From Takakia lepidozioides (lineage: Eukaryota > Streptophyta > Takakiopsida > Takakiales > Takakiaceae), in the NCBI GenBank assembly GCA_030704615.1, contig CM060731.1, positions 69,172,756 through 69,236,755 on the forward strand: a DNA stretch of 64,000 nucleotides, written 5' to 3'. This document shows, one piece after another, positions 9,898-20,475 of the stretch. A program made the position numbers and the translations under genes. Under the pieces are notes generated by a model. It was not told where the DNA came from. It saw only the letters and a program-made list of their open reading frames with translations, and did not search any database. The stretch's first letter is position 1. Every line of letters begins with the position of its first letter.

Positions 9898-11154
9898 TCA
9901 ATCCTCAATTAGATCTGCCCGTTGGGCAGCGTCAACACAAGTGTATGGAGTTTGTGACGAGGATGCTCCCATTGTTGATGCCACAATTGGATTGTCAAGT
10001 GGTGGGGACGGCAACACAGGTTGACTGACCAAGAAAGAGCTTAGATCCCGTTGCTTTACATCTTTGGCAATCATAGGCTCTGGAGGCCTTCCTCTCTTTT
10101 TGCACAGTCCTTCATTACTTCCAACCTTCTGGCAAATCTCTGCATCGACATGAGTTTTTCCTTTCACATGCTCTGTCAAAAAAGATTGCAAAGAACCTGT
10201 CCTTGGAAACAAGAGTAGCCACTTCGAATCAAGTGCGCACTTAATCCTTATGGAACCCAGCTGCGAATAGTCTCCAATTGTGGCTTCCACAATCTCAAAT
10301 CTGTTTCCAGGATTGTCCTCACAAAACCGAGCGACTTCCTCTAATGCCTCCTTCACCCTGTTCTTCTTTGCATCTAATGCTTCATCTGCATTTACAGGGC
10401 TGATGACACATTGTGATGAACCCTTCCCATGACGCCTCTCATAGGCTATGCGATGCCCCTCACTCCTCAAATGAGATCTCATAAAGTTTGCACATGCATC
10501 ATGTGGTTTGTTTTTCCCAGACCGTGCATAAACATCCTCACACTCAACACACCATATGTGGAACATTGCTTGTCCTTGTTGATCCTTTGTCATGAGCTCA
10601 AACTTGTCACATCGTCCTTCTGCAGAGATTTTCCTTTCAACGGCTCTAATCTCTTTCTGCCATTTTTGAATATCGCTGGATATAGCCAACGTGCTGCACA
10701 ATCTACCAGATCTCTGCTGAAGTGCATGCTCATGTGCATGGTCTTCATTTCCACCATCGCCAGCAAAGGGTGTATCAGGGTCCATCCTCATCTTTTTAGA
10801 CACTGGTGTCGGGTCCTCGCCTGGTCCGTCCTCATGCAAGATCGTAGAACCACTGGAAGATAGAGGTCTTTTCAATCCTTGGTCCCCATCATTTTGGTTT
10901 GAAATCTTAATGTGTACAGTATCCCTTTTCAGAACCATCATCTCTTCCTGCTTGGCTGAAAGGACACTACCCCCCATGGAAAGGAAATGAAATTTTCCTG
11001 AGACAAGCTCATCACCTAGAATTTCTGCTCGGTGTATGTGACACCTTGCATAGTGAACACAGAACCAAGCCTGTTTGGTGATGCATTTCCTCCAATGAGC
11101 AGGACTTTTACTTCCAACTCTGATGAGTTCACCTGCAAAATGCAATGAAAACAT
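9898..11154 (-). pseudogene. Transposase-like protein, N-terminal zinc-finger/AT-hook part
   Basis: This 418-codon frame holds two finger-like motifs. The first has C202, C205, H228 and H234 (CxxC then HxxxxxH). The second has C306, H329 and H335, with its second cysteine unclear. A KKRGRPPEP segment at about 352-360 is an AT-hook. An acidic and basic linker lies between. The first ~8 codons follow a TTTTGCAG that could be a splice acceptor, so the upstream start may be in another exon; the internal methionine at residue 60 is an alternative start. The frame stops at TGA 9898-9900 and continues open for the next ORF, so the stop looks like a nonsense mutation. The finger plus AT-hook layout suggests binding of element ends. 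Confidence 0.55.
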
Positions 11155-11842
11155 TTCAAATCAGACCTTGATAGACCAATAACAAAGCACCCGGGTTGGA
11201 AGGTTCCAAAGTCATGTTTTAGACAACCCTATAGGCTGTCCAAGCAGGGACTACGTTGATAAGAGGATGAAATGTGTACAGAAGCAAGTACCTGATTGAT
11301 GAGTTTGACGCTGCTAATTCTTGCTGCTGCTATTGACCAAGTGCTACTACTTCCACTGCTGGTAGCCCTCTTGGGTGATCCTGAACCCACAGTCCATCCT
11401 TGCATCAGTGGCTAGCCCTCCCTCCACACTAACATATTTAAATACAAAGTTCTGTCAAACTCCCTACGATGTTGCATGAAGAAAGCTCACCTTGTTGACA
11501 ATATTGTCCCACCGCTGTGGATCATATTTATAGAACTCCTGCCAGCGCTGTTCCTTGCTCCAAATCTGGCCCTCTTGGTTGATTTTGTACCCACGATCCT
11601 CTCCCTGCATCAACAACTACCCCTCCCTCCACACTAACAATGCGTACATCATGCCTCTGCAGCTGCTACAGTGGCTTCCAGTTGACCATCTACCCATGCA
11701 GGTTTCTTGTAGCTATCCTTTCACATGGAATCATAGGTAATCTGGAGCTTGGAATCCGGCCATCTGGAAATTTAGGGACGACTCTGATAATAGGGGAAAA
11801 CAGGCTGAAATGTGTTGAAGAAGGTACCTTCATTAGCAAACC
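11155..11842. repeat. Noncoding, with an imperfect direct duplication
   Basis: About 11370-11440 and 11560-11640 are two diverged copies of one segment (shared pieces: gccctcttgg, cccac, cctccctccacactaaca). No gene is visible. It may be the 5' flank of the minus-strand transposase-like element. Confidence 0.45.
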
Positions 11843-12267
11843 TTGAATAACAGGACAAGAGGTGACCAAGTGCAGTGGACTCGTGAGAAATCCCAAACTG
11901 GGGAACGTTCCATTGTGGACTATATCATAATGGACAAAAAATTGTTCCCCCAGTGTGCCAATGTGTTGATCGACAGAACTGATATTGGTACCTCGGACCA
12001 CTTCCTGGTTTGGACTGAGATCAAAAGGTGTTTTTCCAACACCAGAGTAGAAGAGATTCTCAAGGACCTGGACCTGGATCCGCAAGTCTTGACCCTGCTG
12101 GATAAATCCAACTTAGAGGCTGTAGTGTCCAAAGCCATGTCTGTTGCCATGAGATTGTCTAATGAAAATGAAGTTAGGCAGAAAACTTCCCTGAACTTGT
12201 TTCTAGTCAGTGACATGGGGGAGGACATCTTGGATGACCTCAAGGGTCCACCCACTCTCGGCACTAG
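11843..12267 (+). pseudogene. LINE ORF2 relic: endonuclease end joined to C-terminal region
   Basis: The frame reads SIVDYIIMDK and then TDIGTSDHFLVW, the closing motifs (with the SDH box) of the endonuclease domain of a LINE. Directly after it comes VEEILKDLDLDPQVLTLLDK, which matches the minus-strand LINE relic at 58260-58570. In that second copy this region follows a typical post-reverse-transcriptase segment, so in the present copy the whole reverse transcriptase seems deleted. The relic ends exactly where LTR retrotransposon copy 2 begins (12268). Confidence 0.7.
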
Positions 12268-13220
12268 TGTTAGAGGACTGTCTGGGACTTAGACACTTAT
12301 ACGGGATCTGTAAGGTACCCTTAATTTTTGCACAGACTGAGACCAACAGGAGCCTTAGGGGTGACAGCAGCGCACTGTAGAGGGGAGTTACACAGTCCGT
12401 CACAGCCAACACAGCCAACACAGCCCGTCACAGTCGTCACAGCCGACACAGCCAACACAGCCAGTCACAGCCCGACACAGCCAAACACAGTCGCACAGCC
12501 AGTCACAGCCCGTCACAGTTTCACACAGCCAGTCACAGCTTGACACAGCTGTCACGACCATAGGGAACGGAGAGCAGGACAGGGAACGACTGTGGGGAAC
12601 AACACCTGCAAATGGAACATGTTAGTTCACGAACGACGGTTAGTAAGGGAAACGGTTAGAGCCACGGGTAGGAAGATAAAGGGAGAAGCAAGGATTGAGA
12701 GTGGGGGATTATTATTTTCTTGGAAGCACTTCACGGGGGAGGACTTCTGGGTCATGCATGATAGGGGATCGGGCGGAGAGCAAGAACGGAAGCAAAGATG
12801 GAGAGCACGGTGAAGGAGAAAAGATGATTAGTAGATGCTTGTTATATGCAAAGCTGTAGTGATATTGTAGAGCAGATTAGAGACACAATGGCTTCGGCCT
12901 GATACCTGATAAATCATAATCTGATACTTATACGATACAATCACACTGTGTAGAGAGATCTGAGTGAAGCTGTGGAATGAATGGATGAGTTGATGGAATC
13001 CGATAGATTGATGAAGCAAACTGATACTTAATTATCAATGGTAAGGTAGCTAACATGAATGCCAAAAGGGAAACAAATAGGAAACACCCCCATGATACAC
13101 TAGCTGTAGGTCATGACTGATTGTTCTGCGTGGGCTGAGTACTTAGAGATTTCCAACTCTTCTATCTTGGAGTTTCCGCCTCGGATAGCGAAGGGATGGG
13201 TGAGTAAAAGCCGCGCGACA
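12268..13220 (+). repeat. 5' LTR, copy 2 (953 bp)
   Basis: It starts TGTTAGAGG and ends GCGACA, and is homologous to 3691-4634. The left boundary is confirmed by the uninterrupted LINE relic at 58.36 kb (minus), which reads straight through the CACTAG that here precedes the LTR. CACTAG or ACTAG would be the target duplication; its partner is lost. Confidence 0.85.
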
Positions 13221-13807
13221 TTTGGCGACCATACTGGGGAACTGAGTCATGAACAACCAGATGTGACAGGCATCTGGTGGGATCATGGTGGTTGGACCAT
13301 TAAAGAATTTGAAGTGAATCAAATTCCCTGTGGAACGAAGGAAGAAAGATTGTCCAAACAATTCTTTCAAAGGTTCTTGGAATTGCCAGACGGTTGTAAA
13401 AAAATATTCTTAAGCGAGTGCATGATGCTGATCCGGAATGGGGTCTGGAGAAAGGAGTGATAAAGATTTATCAGGTAGCCTGTAGAGGAAGAGCATGTTG
13501 GTTACCAACGTTGGTTTATGTGATAGCATTGCTATCCATTAAGCGAGTAGAGTTTGAAGGCTCGGAAGAAAGAAAGGTGAATGTTTATACTCATATGCAT
13601 GAAGAGCTTGTACTGGTAAAGAATTGGATTCCAAAGGATATTTTGTGGATCAAACTCACACCAAGAACAGCTTTCCAGACTTGTTTGCCATATGGTTATA
13701 TGGTAACGGAGACTTCAAGTATAGCCAAGGGTGCATTGAAGCTTGAAAGAAACCCAGGCATATACGAGAGATATTACAGAAGAGAGTTTTGGTTATTGCC
13801 ACATTAA
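13221..13807 (+). pseudogene. Pre-gag ORF of the retrotransposon, frameshifted
   Basis: Between the primer site and gag there is coding-like sequence of about 190 residues. One frame is open from the LTR end to 13457 (phrases ELSHEQPDVTGIWWDHGGW and KEERLSKQFFQRFLELPDG). A second frame takes over near the A7 run at 13398-13404 and continues to 13807, ending RRYYRREFWLLPH-like. It lies upstream of gag. Tat/Ogre-type elements are known for an extra ORF before gag; whether this one is homologous cannot be told by eye. No domain is recognised and no clear start codon is seen after the primer site. Confidence 0.55.
13223..13240 (+). other. Primer-binding site of copy 2
   Basis: TGGCGACCATACTGGGGA starts two bases after the LTR. 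It resembles sites complementary to a tRNA-Arg 3' end (which begin TGGCGAC and end CTGGGGA) as used by Tat-type elements, with about three differences. The tRNA assignment is inference. Confidence 0.6.
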
Positions 13808-13828
13808 AAGAAATGAAAGACATGGGAC

Positions 13829-15786
13829 ATGAGTGATGAAAGAGAAGCTAGACGCCAGAGATATTCAGCAAAAAGAGAAAGCTATCTGAAAGCTAATTAT
13901 CCATATCTTTGGGAGAGAGGAATAGACATAGGGGAATCATCTGGACCTCTCACACCATTAAGATCAAAGAGCACATCACCCATACCGGAAGAACTAGAGT
14001 TGGATGCCACTCCTTCTGTTTCTTTGCAAGAAAGATTAAGGGAATTGGTACAGGAAGAAGATCAATCACGAGGTGAAAGATCTGAGGTACATCCCTGGAT
14101 AAAAGATTTGACAGAAATCTTTGATAAGAGTTGGCATGGAACACCAAAAGCAGGAACTCCAGTTTCTGAAACGGAAGGTGAAGAAGGTGAAGAGGATGTG
14201 GCAGAGCCAACGGAGAGTTCAGACTCTCCAACACCATTACAGTTGAGTTACATGAGTGAAGAAGAAACCCAAGGACAGAACTTGGAGGATGAAAACAGGG
14301 AGAAGAAATTGGAAGAGGAAGAATATGAAGAAGTAGACCCAACAGCTGAGGTTGAGACTACAACCAGGACATCCCAACCCGTTGGACCTGGATCAAGTGG
14401 AGCACTTCGATCACAGGCCAACGAAGTTGTCGGCTCAGGGGGATCAGGCGGGCTGCCTGGATCTGGCTCTGGGGGGACAGGGAGTGTGGGAAGTAGTGCA
14501 ACTGAAGCTGGGAATACTGTGAATATCGTGGGGCCAGAAGCAGGGAGTGCTCAAGGGCCACCACTTGGTGGAAGATCCACCACAAAAACAACAGGTCCAG
14601 AAGGACCAGCACCAGCAAGGGTGCCAGCACCTGTCAGTGGGCAGAAGGTAGGGCCACAGATGGCGTTACAACCAACACGGGCAAAACCACCTTTTCCAAT
14701 ATATTCAGGAAAAATGGATCCGGATGTACACATTAGCCAATTTGAGCACATGTGTATTGTGAACAATGAGAATGGCGATGATGCCAAGATGAGATTGTTT
14801 CCTTGTTCACTTATCAAGAAAACAAGTGAATGGTATACAAGATTCCCTGATAATCATTTCCTAACCTGGAATGGCTTGAATACAACATTCCAAAATAGGT
14901 TCAGGACAAGTAAAACTGAGGATGAAGTGTATGGAAGTTTACAACAGTTAAAGCAAAAGAAGCATGAAACTGTTGAGGAGTATATGGAAAAGATAGAATT
15001 GATGATGAAAAAGCTGGCTGCTGTACCAGCACCAAGTTTACAGAAGACTTGGTTTGTGAGTGGACTAAGACCAGAGTTGCAAAAGAAAGTGGATATGTTA
15101 CCCCATAATACAGTGGAGGAGGCATTTGAAACAGCGAACAGAATTGAGCAATTGGAAATGCTCAGGAGAGAGAAAAGGGATGATGAGGACTCTGAGGATG
15201 AGTCAGATGAGGAAGAAGAGCAAGAGCTGAAAAAGAAGAGTAAGAGGAAGGAGAAGTTGAAGAAGGATAACTATGAAAAAAGATTGGAAGAAATCTTGAA
15301 GAAGTATGCCACAAAGGCTGCAACACATTGGAGGAAAGGTGTATGGTGTGCAAAGTGCCAAAATGAAGGCCATACCACCACAGAATGCCACATGAAGGAG
15401 AAACATTGTACTATCTGTAAAATGGATAACCATTCTACTGAGAATTGTTACTACAACAGAAGGACAGTTTCAAGAGAACCTAGGCAAGTAAGGGTGCATC
15501 AGGTGCAGCCCCAGCCAAGAAGAAACAACGATCAGGACCACTATGGTAGGTCTGGTGGTTATAACAATGGCATGGAAGGGAGAGGTAATTCAAGAGGGAA
15601 TTACCAAGGAAATTCCACGGCAACTATCAGGGTAATCCAAGGGGGAATTACCAACCCGGGAATCAGGATTACAGAAATAATCCAAGAACAGACCAAGGGC
15701 GAGGACCCAATGGTGAAGAACTATGTTACTATTGTAATCAGCCAGGACATCGCAGGGCAGCCTGTTCATTCTGGATAAGACACTAG
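13829..15786 (+). pseudogene. gag polyprotein
   Basis: A 649-codon frame from the ATG at 13829. Order: acidic, proline- and glycine-rich N-terminus (1-290), a retrotransposon gag domain (about 295-440, with SEWYTRFPDNHFLTW and VEEYMEKIELMMKKL), a highly charged segment, and two CCHC knuckles (CAKCQNEGHTTTEC and CTICKMDNHSTENC). A third knuckle, CYYCNQPGHRRAAC, lies at 15724-15765 in the frame of pol, not in the gag frame, so a frameshift near 15600-15620 has moved it out. That pol frame has a TAG at 15784-15786, seven bases before the pol ATG at 15793. The gag product packages element RNA in virus-like particles. Confidence 0.85.
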
Positions 15787-15792
15787 AATGAG

Positions 15793-16668
15793 ATGAGAGC
15801 TCCTGTGAATGAGGGCCCAGTGGTGGCAGCTCACATGGTTAGGCCATGTGTTGTACCAGAAGTAAGTACAATGATAGTAACAAGAAGCAAAGCCAAACTA
15901 ATACCTCCAGTAGTAGAGGAAGAAGATGATAATGAAGGTGGCAATGATATGCCTGAAGATGAAGAGACTTGGAAAGATGAGAAGGAACTGCACAAGGAAG
16001 TGGCAGATACTATAAGGGAAATGCAGAAGAGTACTGATATTCCTGTGGCAGTTTCCTCTGATTCTGATGGAGAAGAAGAAGGGAGTGAGGAAGAAAGAAA
16101 GAAAGAAGATGCAGACATGCAAAGTAATGAAGAGACTTTGGCTGAAGTAATATGCCAGACCAAAGCAGAAATTACCATTGGACAGCTATTAGCTGTGGCA
16201 CCTTATTGTAGGCACAGGCTGTATCAAGCAATCAATCGAATTTCCCAGGAGACAGGAAACACAGACCTGAACAGCAAGGTGACCAGTTATAATGTGAAGC
16301 CGGAAGGGCGAGAAACAGTCATGGACTTTGATGATTCTATGCCAGTAATCCAATTGAGAATTGGAAGCACAGAACTAACTGATGTACTGATAGATGGAGG
16401 TTCTAGAGTAAATATCATGACAGACCAATTAAGGAAGAAGCTTGGTCTAAGTAACATGAAACCAGCCCCATTTACAGTAACAATGGCAGATCAAAGAAGT
16501 GTACAGCCATTGGGATTGATAAGAGGAGTTAAGATACATATATAGAAGATGATCTTTATGATCACAATAACTGTGTTGAAGATGGATGAAGTCATGGAGG
16601 CTTACTCCTTATTATTGGGACGTCCGTGGCTGAAACATGCCAGGGTATTCCATGCTAACCGTGCATAA
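15793..16668 (+). pseudogene. Aspartic protease part of pol, with a nonsense codon
   Basis: The frame 15793-16545 has an acidic region then a retroviral-type protease: MPVIQLRIGSTELTDVLIDG followed by GSRVNIM. The active-site motif is DGG where most families have D(T/S)G, a variant also met in plant OTA elements. After TAG 16543 the same frame continues through MITITVLKMDEVMEAYSLLL and GRPWLK, the conserved protease C-terminal box, to a stop near 16668. So the TAG is a nonsense mutation. The enzyme would cleave the gag-pol polyprotein. Confidence 0.8.
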
Positions 16669-17071
16669 TGGGATACACGAGATACAAATTACCACAAAGA
16701 AATCTAGTAGATTACCTGCTACAAGAAGACCTCGAGGAGTCAGAGAGTATGACTGGAAAGGAGGACTGGATGAGGAGCAGGAAGCTACCCTATTTGCTGC
16801 ACACCCAGAGTGGGAGCAGGTTGCAGAGATGCGGCTGGAAAGCCTAAGTTGTTTAAGAGGTATCTGCTGTGGTGTAGTGACAGCAACACCAACTGAAGAG
16901 GAAACCAGCAGTTACCCATCACATTTCTATGAGGAAAGAGAAGGAGAAATGGAAATCCTAGAGGAACCAGCCACTGTGAGCTTACAAGATGAAGTGGTGA
17001 CTGGTTGGACAATCATAGCTGATGAGCAGGTGAGGGAAGTGAATGTGGGAACTAAAGAGGAACCGAGGTGA
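16637..17071 (+). pseudogene. pol linker between protease and reverse transcriptase
   Basis: A 144-codon frame that takes over near 16655 from the protease frame and hands over to the reverse transcriptase frame near 17068 by another shift. It is acidic and without a recognised motif. Such a spacer of similar size is usual between protease and RT in this branch. Confidence 0.55.
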
Positions 17072-18483
17072 AAGTAGGAGCTGATTTGGAGCCGGAATTC
17101 TTTGAAGAAGCTAAAAGCTTGTTCATCAAATACAGAGATGTATTTGTTTGGAGCTATGAGGATCTAAAAGGGATACCACCTGAAGTCTGTCAGCATAAGA
17201 TTGAACTGGAACCAGGGTCAGTACCCATCAAGCAGGTGAGGTACAGAATGAATCCCAACTACGCACAGAAGGTTGGAGAAGAGATAAAGAAGTTGGCTGA
17301 GGCTAAGTTTATATACCCAATAGAGTATACAACTTGGTTGTCACCCATTGTTATAGTTCCCAAGAAGAATGGTAAACTAAGAGTTTGTGTGAACTACAAG
17401 AAACTGAATGCTTGTACGAAGAAAGATCATTTCCCTTTGCCATTCACAGAAGCAGTATTAGACACTGTGGCAGGCCATGAGATGTACTCATTCATGGATG
17501 GCTTCAGTGGTTATAATCAAGTGCAAGTGGCAGAAGAAGACCAAGGAAAAATAGCTTTCATCACAGACTGGGGGGCTTATGCATACAAAGTCATGCCCTT
17601 TGGACTTTGTAATGCACCAGCGACCTTTCAGAGAGTGATAAGTGAATCTTTTCATGAGTATCTGGATGATTTCATGCAGGTATTCTTGGATGATTTCAGT
17701 GTGTACAGCTCTAAGAATGAGCACTTACATAAATTGGAGTTATGTCTGGCCAGATGCAGGATGAGAGGTCTGGGCCTGAATCTAGATAAGTGTACTTTCT
17801 GTGTGAACTCAGGGGTGCTTCTGGGACACATTGTGTGTAAGAAGGGACTCCTTGTGGATCCCAGGAAGACAGAGGCCATTAAAGCCTCTCCACCACCAGT
17901 GAATGTTAAGAGTCTAAGGAGATTCTTTGGGCAAACCAGTTATTACAGAAGATTTGTCAAAAGATATGCACAAATAGCAGCACCATTGAGCAAGCTACTG
18001 AAGAAAGATGCAGTGTTTGCCTGGACAGCTGAATGTCAATAGGCATTTGAGGAACTTACACTGTCAGTAACAACTACACCTGTGCTGATTAACCCTCACT
18101 GGCATGTAGTATTTCATGTTCATTGTGATGCATCAGGAGAAGCGTTGGGAGCGGTGTTAGCCCAGAATGTTACAAGAAATATAGATTCACCTGTGTACTA
18201 TGCTAGCAGGTTGATGAACAGTGCTGAAAAGAACTATAGCACAACGGAAAGAGAAGCATTGACAATGATCTATGCAGTGAAGAAATTCAGGCATTACCTG
18301 TTGGGCAAGAAGTTTATGTTCTATGTGGATCACCAGGCTCTGATATACCTGGTAAACAAACCTCTGATAAGCGGAAGAATAACAAGATGGTTGATAATCT
18401 TGCACGAGTTTGAGTTCGAGGTTGTTTACAAGCCTGAGAGACTGCATCTTGTGGCGGATCACTTGTCACGGTTATCAACATGA
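17068..18483 (+). pseudogene. Reverse transcriptase and RNase H of pol
   Basis: The frame carries the usual RT boxes in order: PIKQVRYRMNP, WLSPIVIVPKKNGKLRVCV, FPLPF, FMDGFSGYNQ, the catalytic VFLDDF and GHIV. At 18040-18042 a TAG interrupts the conserved CQ(Q)AFEEL box, consistent with a CAG to TAG change. RNase H follows in the same frame: HVHCDASGEALGAVLAQN, Y-x-x-x-E-R-E-A-L and DHLSRL. A TGA at 18481-18483 separates it from the integrase. These enzymes would copy element RNA to DNA and remove the RNA strand; here they cannot be made as one product. Confidence 0.9.
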
Positions 18484-19470
18484 GAACCAGCCACAGGAAT
18501 AGATGATCAATTACCAGATGCGAGTCTATTTGCAGTGGAGGTGCAGGGAAGTGCAGATGACTGGTTAGATTGGCAGTGGCAAATCAGATACTACCTTGCT
18601 CATGGTAAGTGTCCACCTAGTTATGGTAAGGAGCAGAGGAAGAGAATTGCTATCAAAGCTTTACCTTATACTATGGTAGGAAGCAGAATGTATAAGCTAG
18701 GACCTGATGGAGTACTAAAACGATGCTTGTACCACCATGAAGTAAATAAAATTTTGGAGGAAGTTCATAAAGGAGTGGCTGGAGGTCATTTTGGAGAAGA
18801 GACTACCAGTAGGAAGATACTACTCGCAGGTTACTGGTGGCCTACTTTGTTCAAAGATGTACACGAGTATTGTCAGAGTTGTGATGAATGTCAGAGGCTA
18901 GGACCTTTGCAGAGATCTGGAAGGATGGCCTTGCATCCTACAATGCCTACGGAACCATTTCAGAAATGGGGACTAGACTTTGTTGGACCAATTAACCAAC
19001 CAGCCAAGAATACACGGAACATGTACATAATTACAGCCACTGATTATACTACGAAGTGGGTGGAAGCTAAAGCTTTGAGGGACAACACAGCCAAGTCCAC
19101 AGCAAGGTTCCTGTATGAGAACATACTTACACGATTTGGCTGTCCTTTAGAATTTATCAGTGATCAGGGAAGTCACTTCATGAATGAGACCATTGAGTTG
19201 TTGACTAAAGAGTTCATGATTGTACATAGAAAGAGTACAACATACTACCCACAGGGTAATGGGCAGGCAGAGGCTACCAACAAAATACTATGTACTATCT
19301 TGGCTAAGATAATCAATGCAAACAGAACGGATTGGGATACAAAGCTGCTGACAGCTTTGTGGTCATACAGGACTTCATATAAAGTCACCAGTAAGTATAC
19401 ACCATTCCAATTAGTTTATGGTATGGAAGCCTTACTTCCAGTGGAATTCCTGTTACCTACCATGAGAACG
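18484..19470 (+). pseudogene. Integrase of pol, C-terminally cut
   Basis: Same frame as RNase H. It shows the HHCC zinc finger (HHEVNKILEEVHKG ... CQSCDEC), the DDE catalytic residues in GLDFVGP, FISDQGSHF and GNGQAEATN, and the LVYGMEALLPVEF box after the core. The reading frame runs on to 19824, but from about 19470 it is foldback sequence and not integrase. The gene is thus a chimera with the last part of the integrase and the 3' end of the element gone. Confidence 0.88.
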
Positions 19471-20475
19471 GAGTGGGGAACTCCGCCGATTTTCCATCCG
19501 GGGCCGGTCGGATGCAGTCGGCTCGGGGGGGAGAGGTCGTCATCTGGCCGTCAGAGAACATCCCCTGGATGGAAATTCGGCGCCGAATTTCCATCCGGGG
19601 CCGGTCGGATGAAGTCTGCTAGGGGGAAGAGGCCGGCAGCGGGCCGACAGAGAACATTCGGCGCCGAATTTCCATCCGAGGCCGCCCTTAGGAAGTCGTC
19701 TCGGGGAGAGAGGCCGACAGAGAACATCCCCAGCATGGAAATTCGGCGCCGGTTTTCCATCTTGCAGGGCACCAGTTTACTTGCAAGATGGAAATTCGGC
19801 GCGGAATTTCCATCCTGCGGGTAAGCAATATCGCAGCCCGATGCAAAACCGGCGCCGAATTCCAACCTTGCAAGTAAACTGCTGCCCTGCAGGATGGAAA
19901 ACCGGCGCCGAATTTCCATTCGGCATGTAATCGGGAACGCGGCCGGATGGAAATTCGGCAACAAATTTCCATGTAGGAAGTAAGCGGGACGGAAAAGCGG
20001 TAAGGAATTTATCTGTAGCAGACAAGAATTCCTTGAAAAACGTGGCTAAAAGTGGAGTTCAGCCACAAAACTAGAGGTTTTGTGTCTGATTAGACCCAAA
20101 AACACGTAAAACTGCATGCAAGGACAGAAAAATTGTTCCTGAACGGGCCCCAAACGCAAACATCCGGCCGGCGTCGGATGGAAATTCGGCGCCGAATTTC
20201 CATCCGGAGGATGGTCTCCATCCGCCCGGTGCCGGCTTCTCCCCTTCAGCCGACTTCATCCGGGCGGCACCGCATGGAAATTCGGCGCCGAATTTCCATC
20301 CGGTGGCTGATCTTTGTCGGCAACGTGTCCGCCTACGGGGGGCCCCGGATGGAAATTCGGCGCTGAATTTCCATCCGGGGGATGGTCTCCGTCTGCCCAG
20401 TGCCGGCTTCTCCCCTTCAGCCGACTTCATCCGGGCGGCACCGCATGGAAATTCGGCGCCGAATTTCGTCCTTAC
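19471..20475. repeat. Foldback block of 30-bp palindromes
   Basis: At least eleven copies of a palindrome (GGATGGAAATTCGGC plus its exact complement GCCGAATTTCCATCC) occur in this 1 kb. Perfect or near-perfect copies are at 19567-19596, 20175-20206, about 20274-20303 and about 20347-20376; others are degraded to ccggcgccgg or gcgcgg centres. The spacers (ggccggtcggatgaagtc...) on the left reappear as reverse complements on the right (20220-20270 and 20380-20440), so the block is a large inverted repeat centred near 20050-20150. Long ORFs on both strands here are by-products of the repeat. Confidence 0.85.

Larger units (their letters stand above)
6735..11154 (-). mobile_element. Unclassified transposase-like element with zinc fingers and AT-hook
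   Basis: Four minus-strand ORFs in order (9898-11154, 9178-9855, 7283-9196, 6735-7304) read as one protein of about 1,300 residues. The first two are in the same frame, separated by one TGA (9898-9900). The second joins the third by a frameshift near 9180-9195, and the third joins the fourth by one near 7283-7304. I infer a DNA transposon or transposon-derived gene from the zinc fingers, the AT-hook, the long undivided reading frame and its decayed state among other elements. I cannot place it in a named superfamily, and no terminal inverted repeats were found. Confidence 0.55.
12268..19470 (+). mobile_element. OTA-type Ty3/gypsy LTR retrotransposon, copy 2, 3'-truncated
   Basis: Order: 5' LTR, primer-binding site, a pre-gag ORF, gag, protease, reverse transcriptase, RNase H, integrase. 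The order RT-RNase H-integrase is that of Ty3/gypsy, and no chromodomain is seen. The RT box VFLDDF and the YGMEALLPVEF box after the integrase core are typical of the Tat/Athila branch, as is the presence of extra ORFs. Nonsense codons at 16543, 18040 and 18481 and frameshifts near 13400, 15610 and 16655 make it inactive. The sequence leaves the element at about 19470 and enters the foldback block. No 3' LTR was found further on. Confidence 0.85.
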
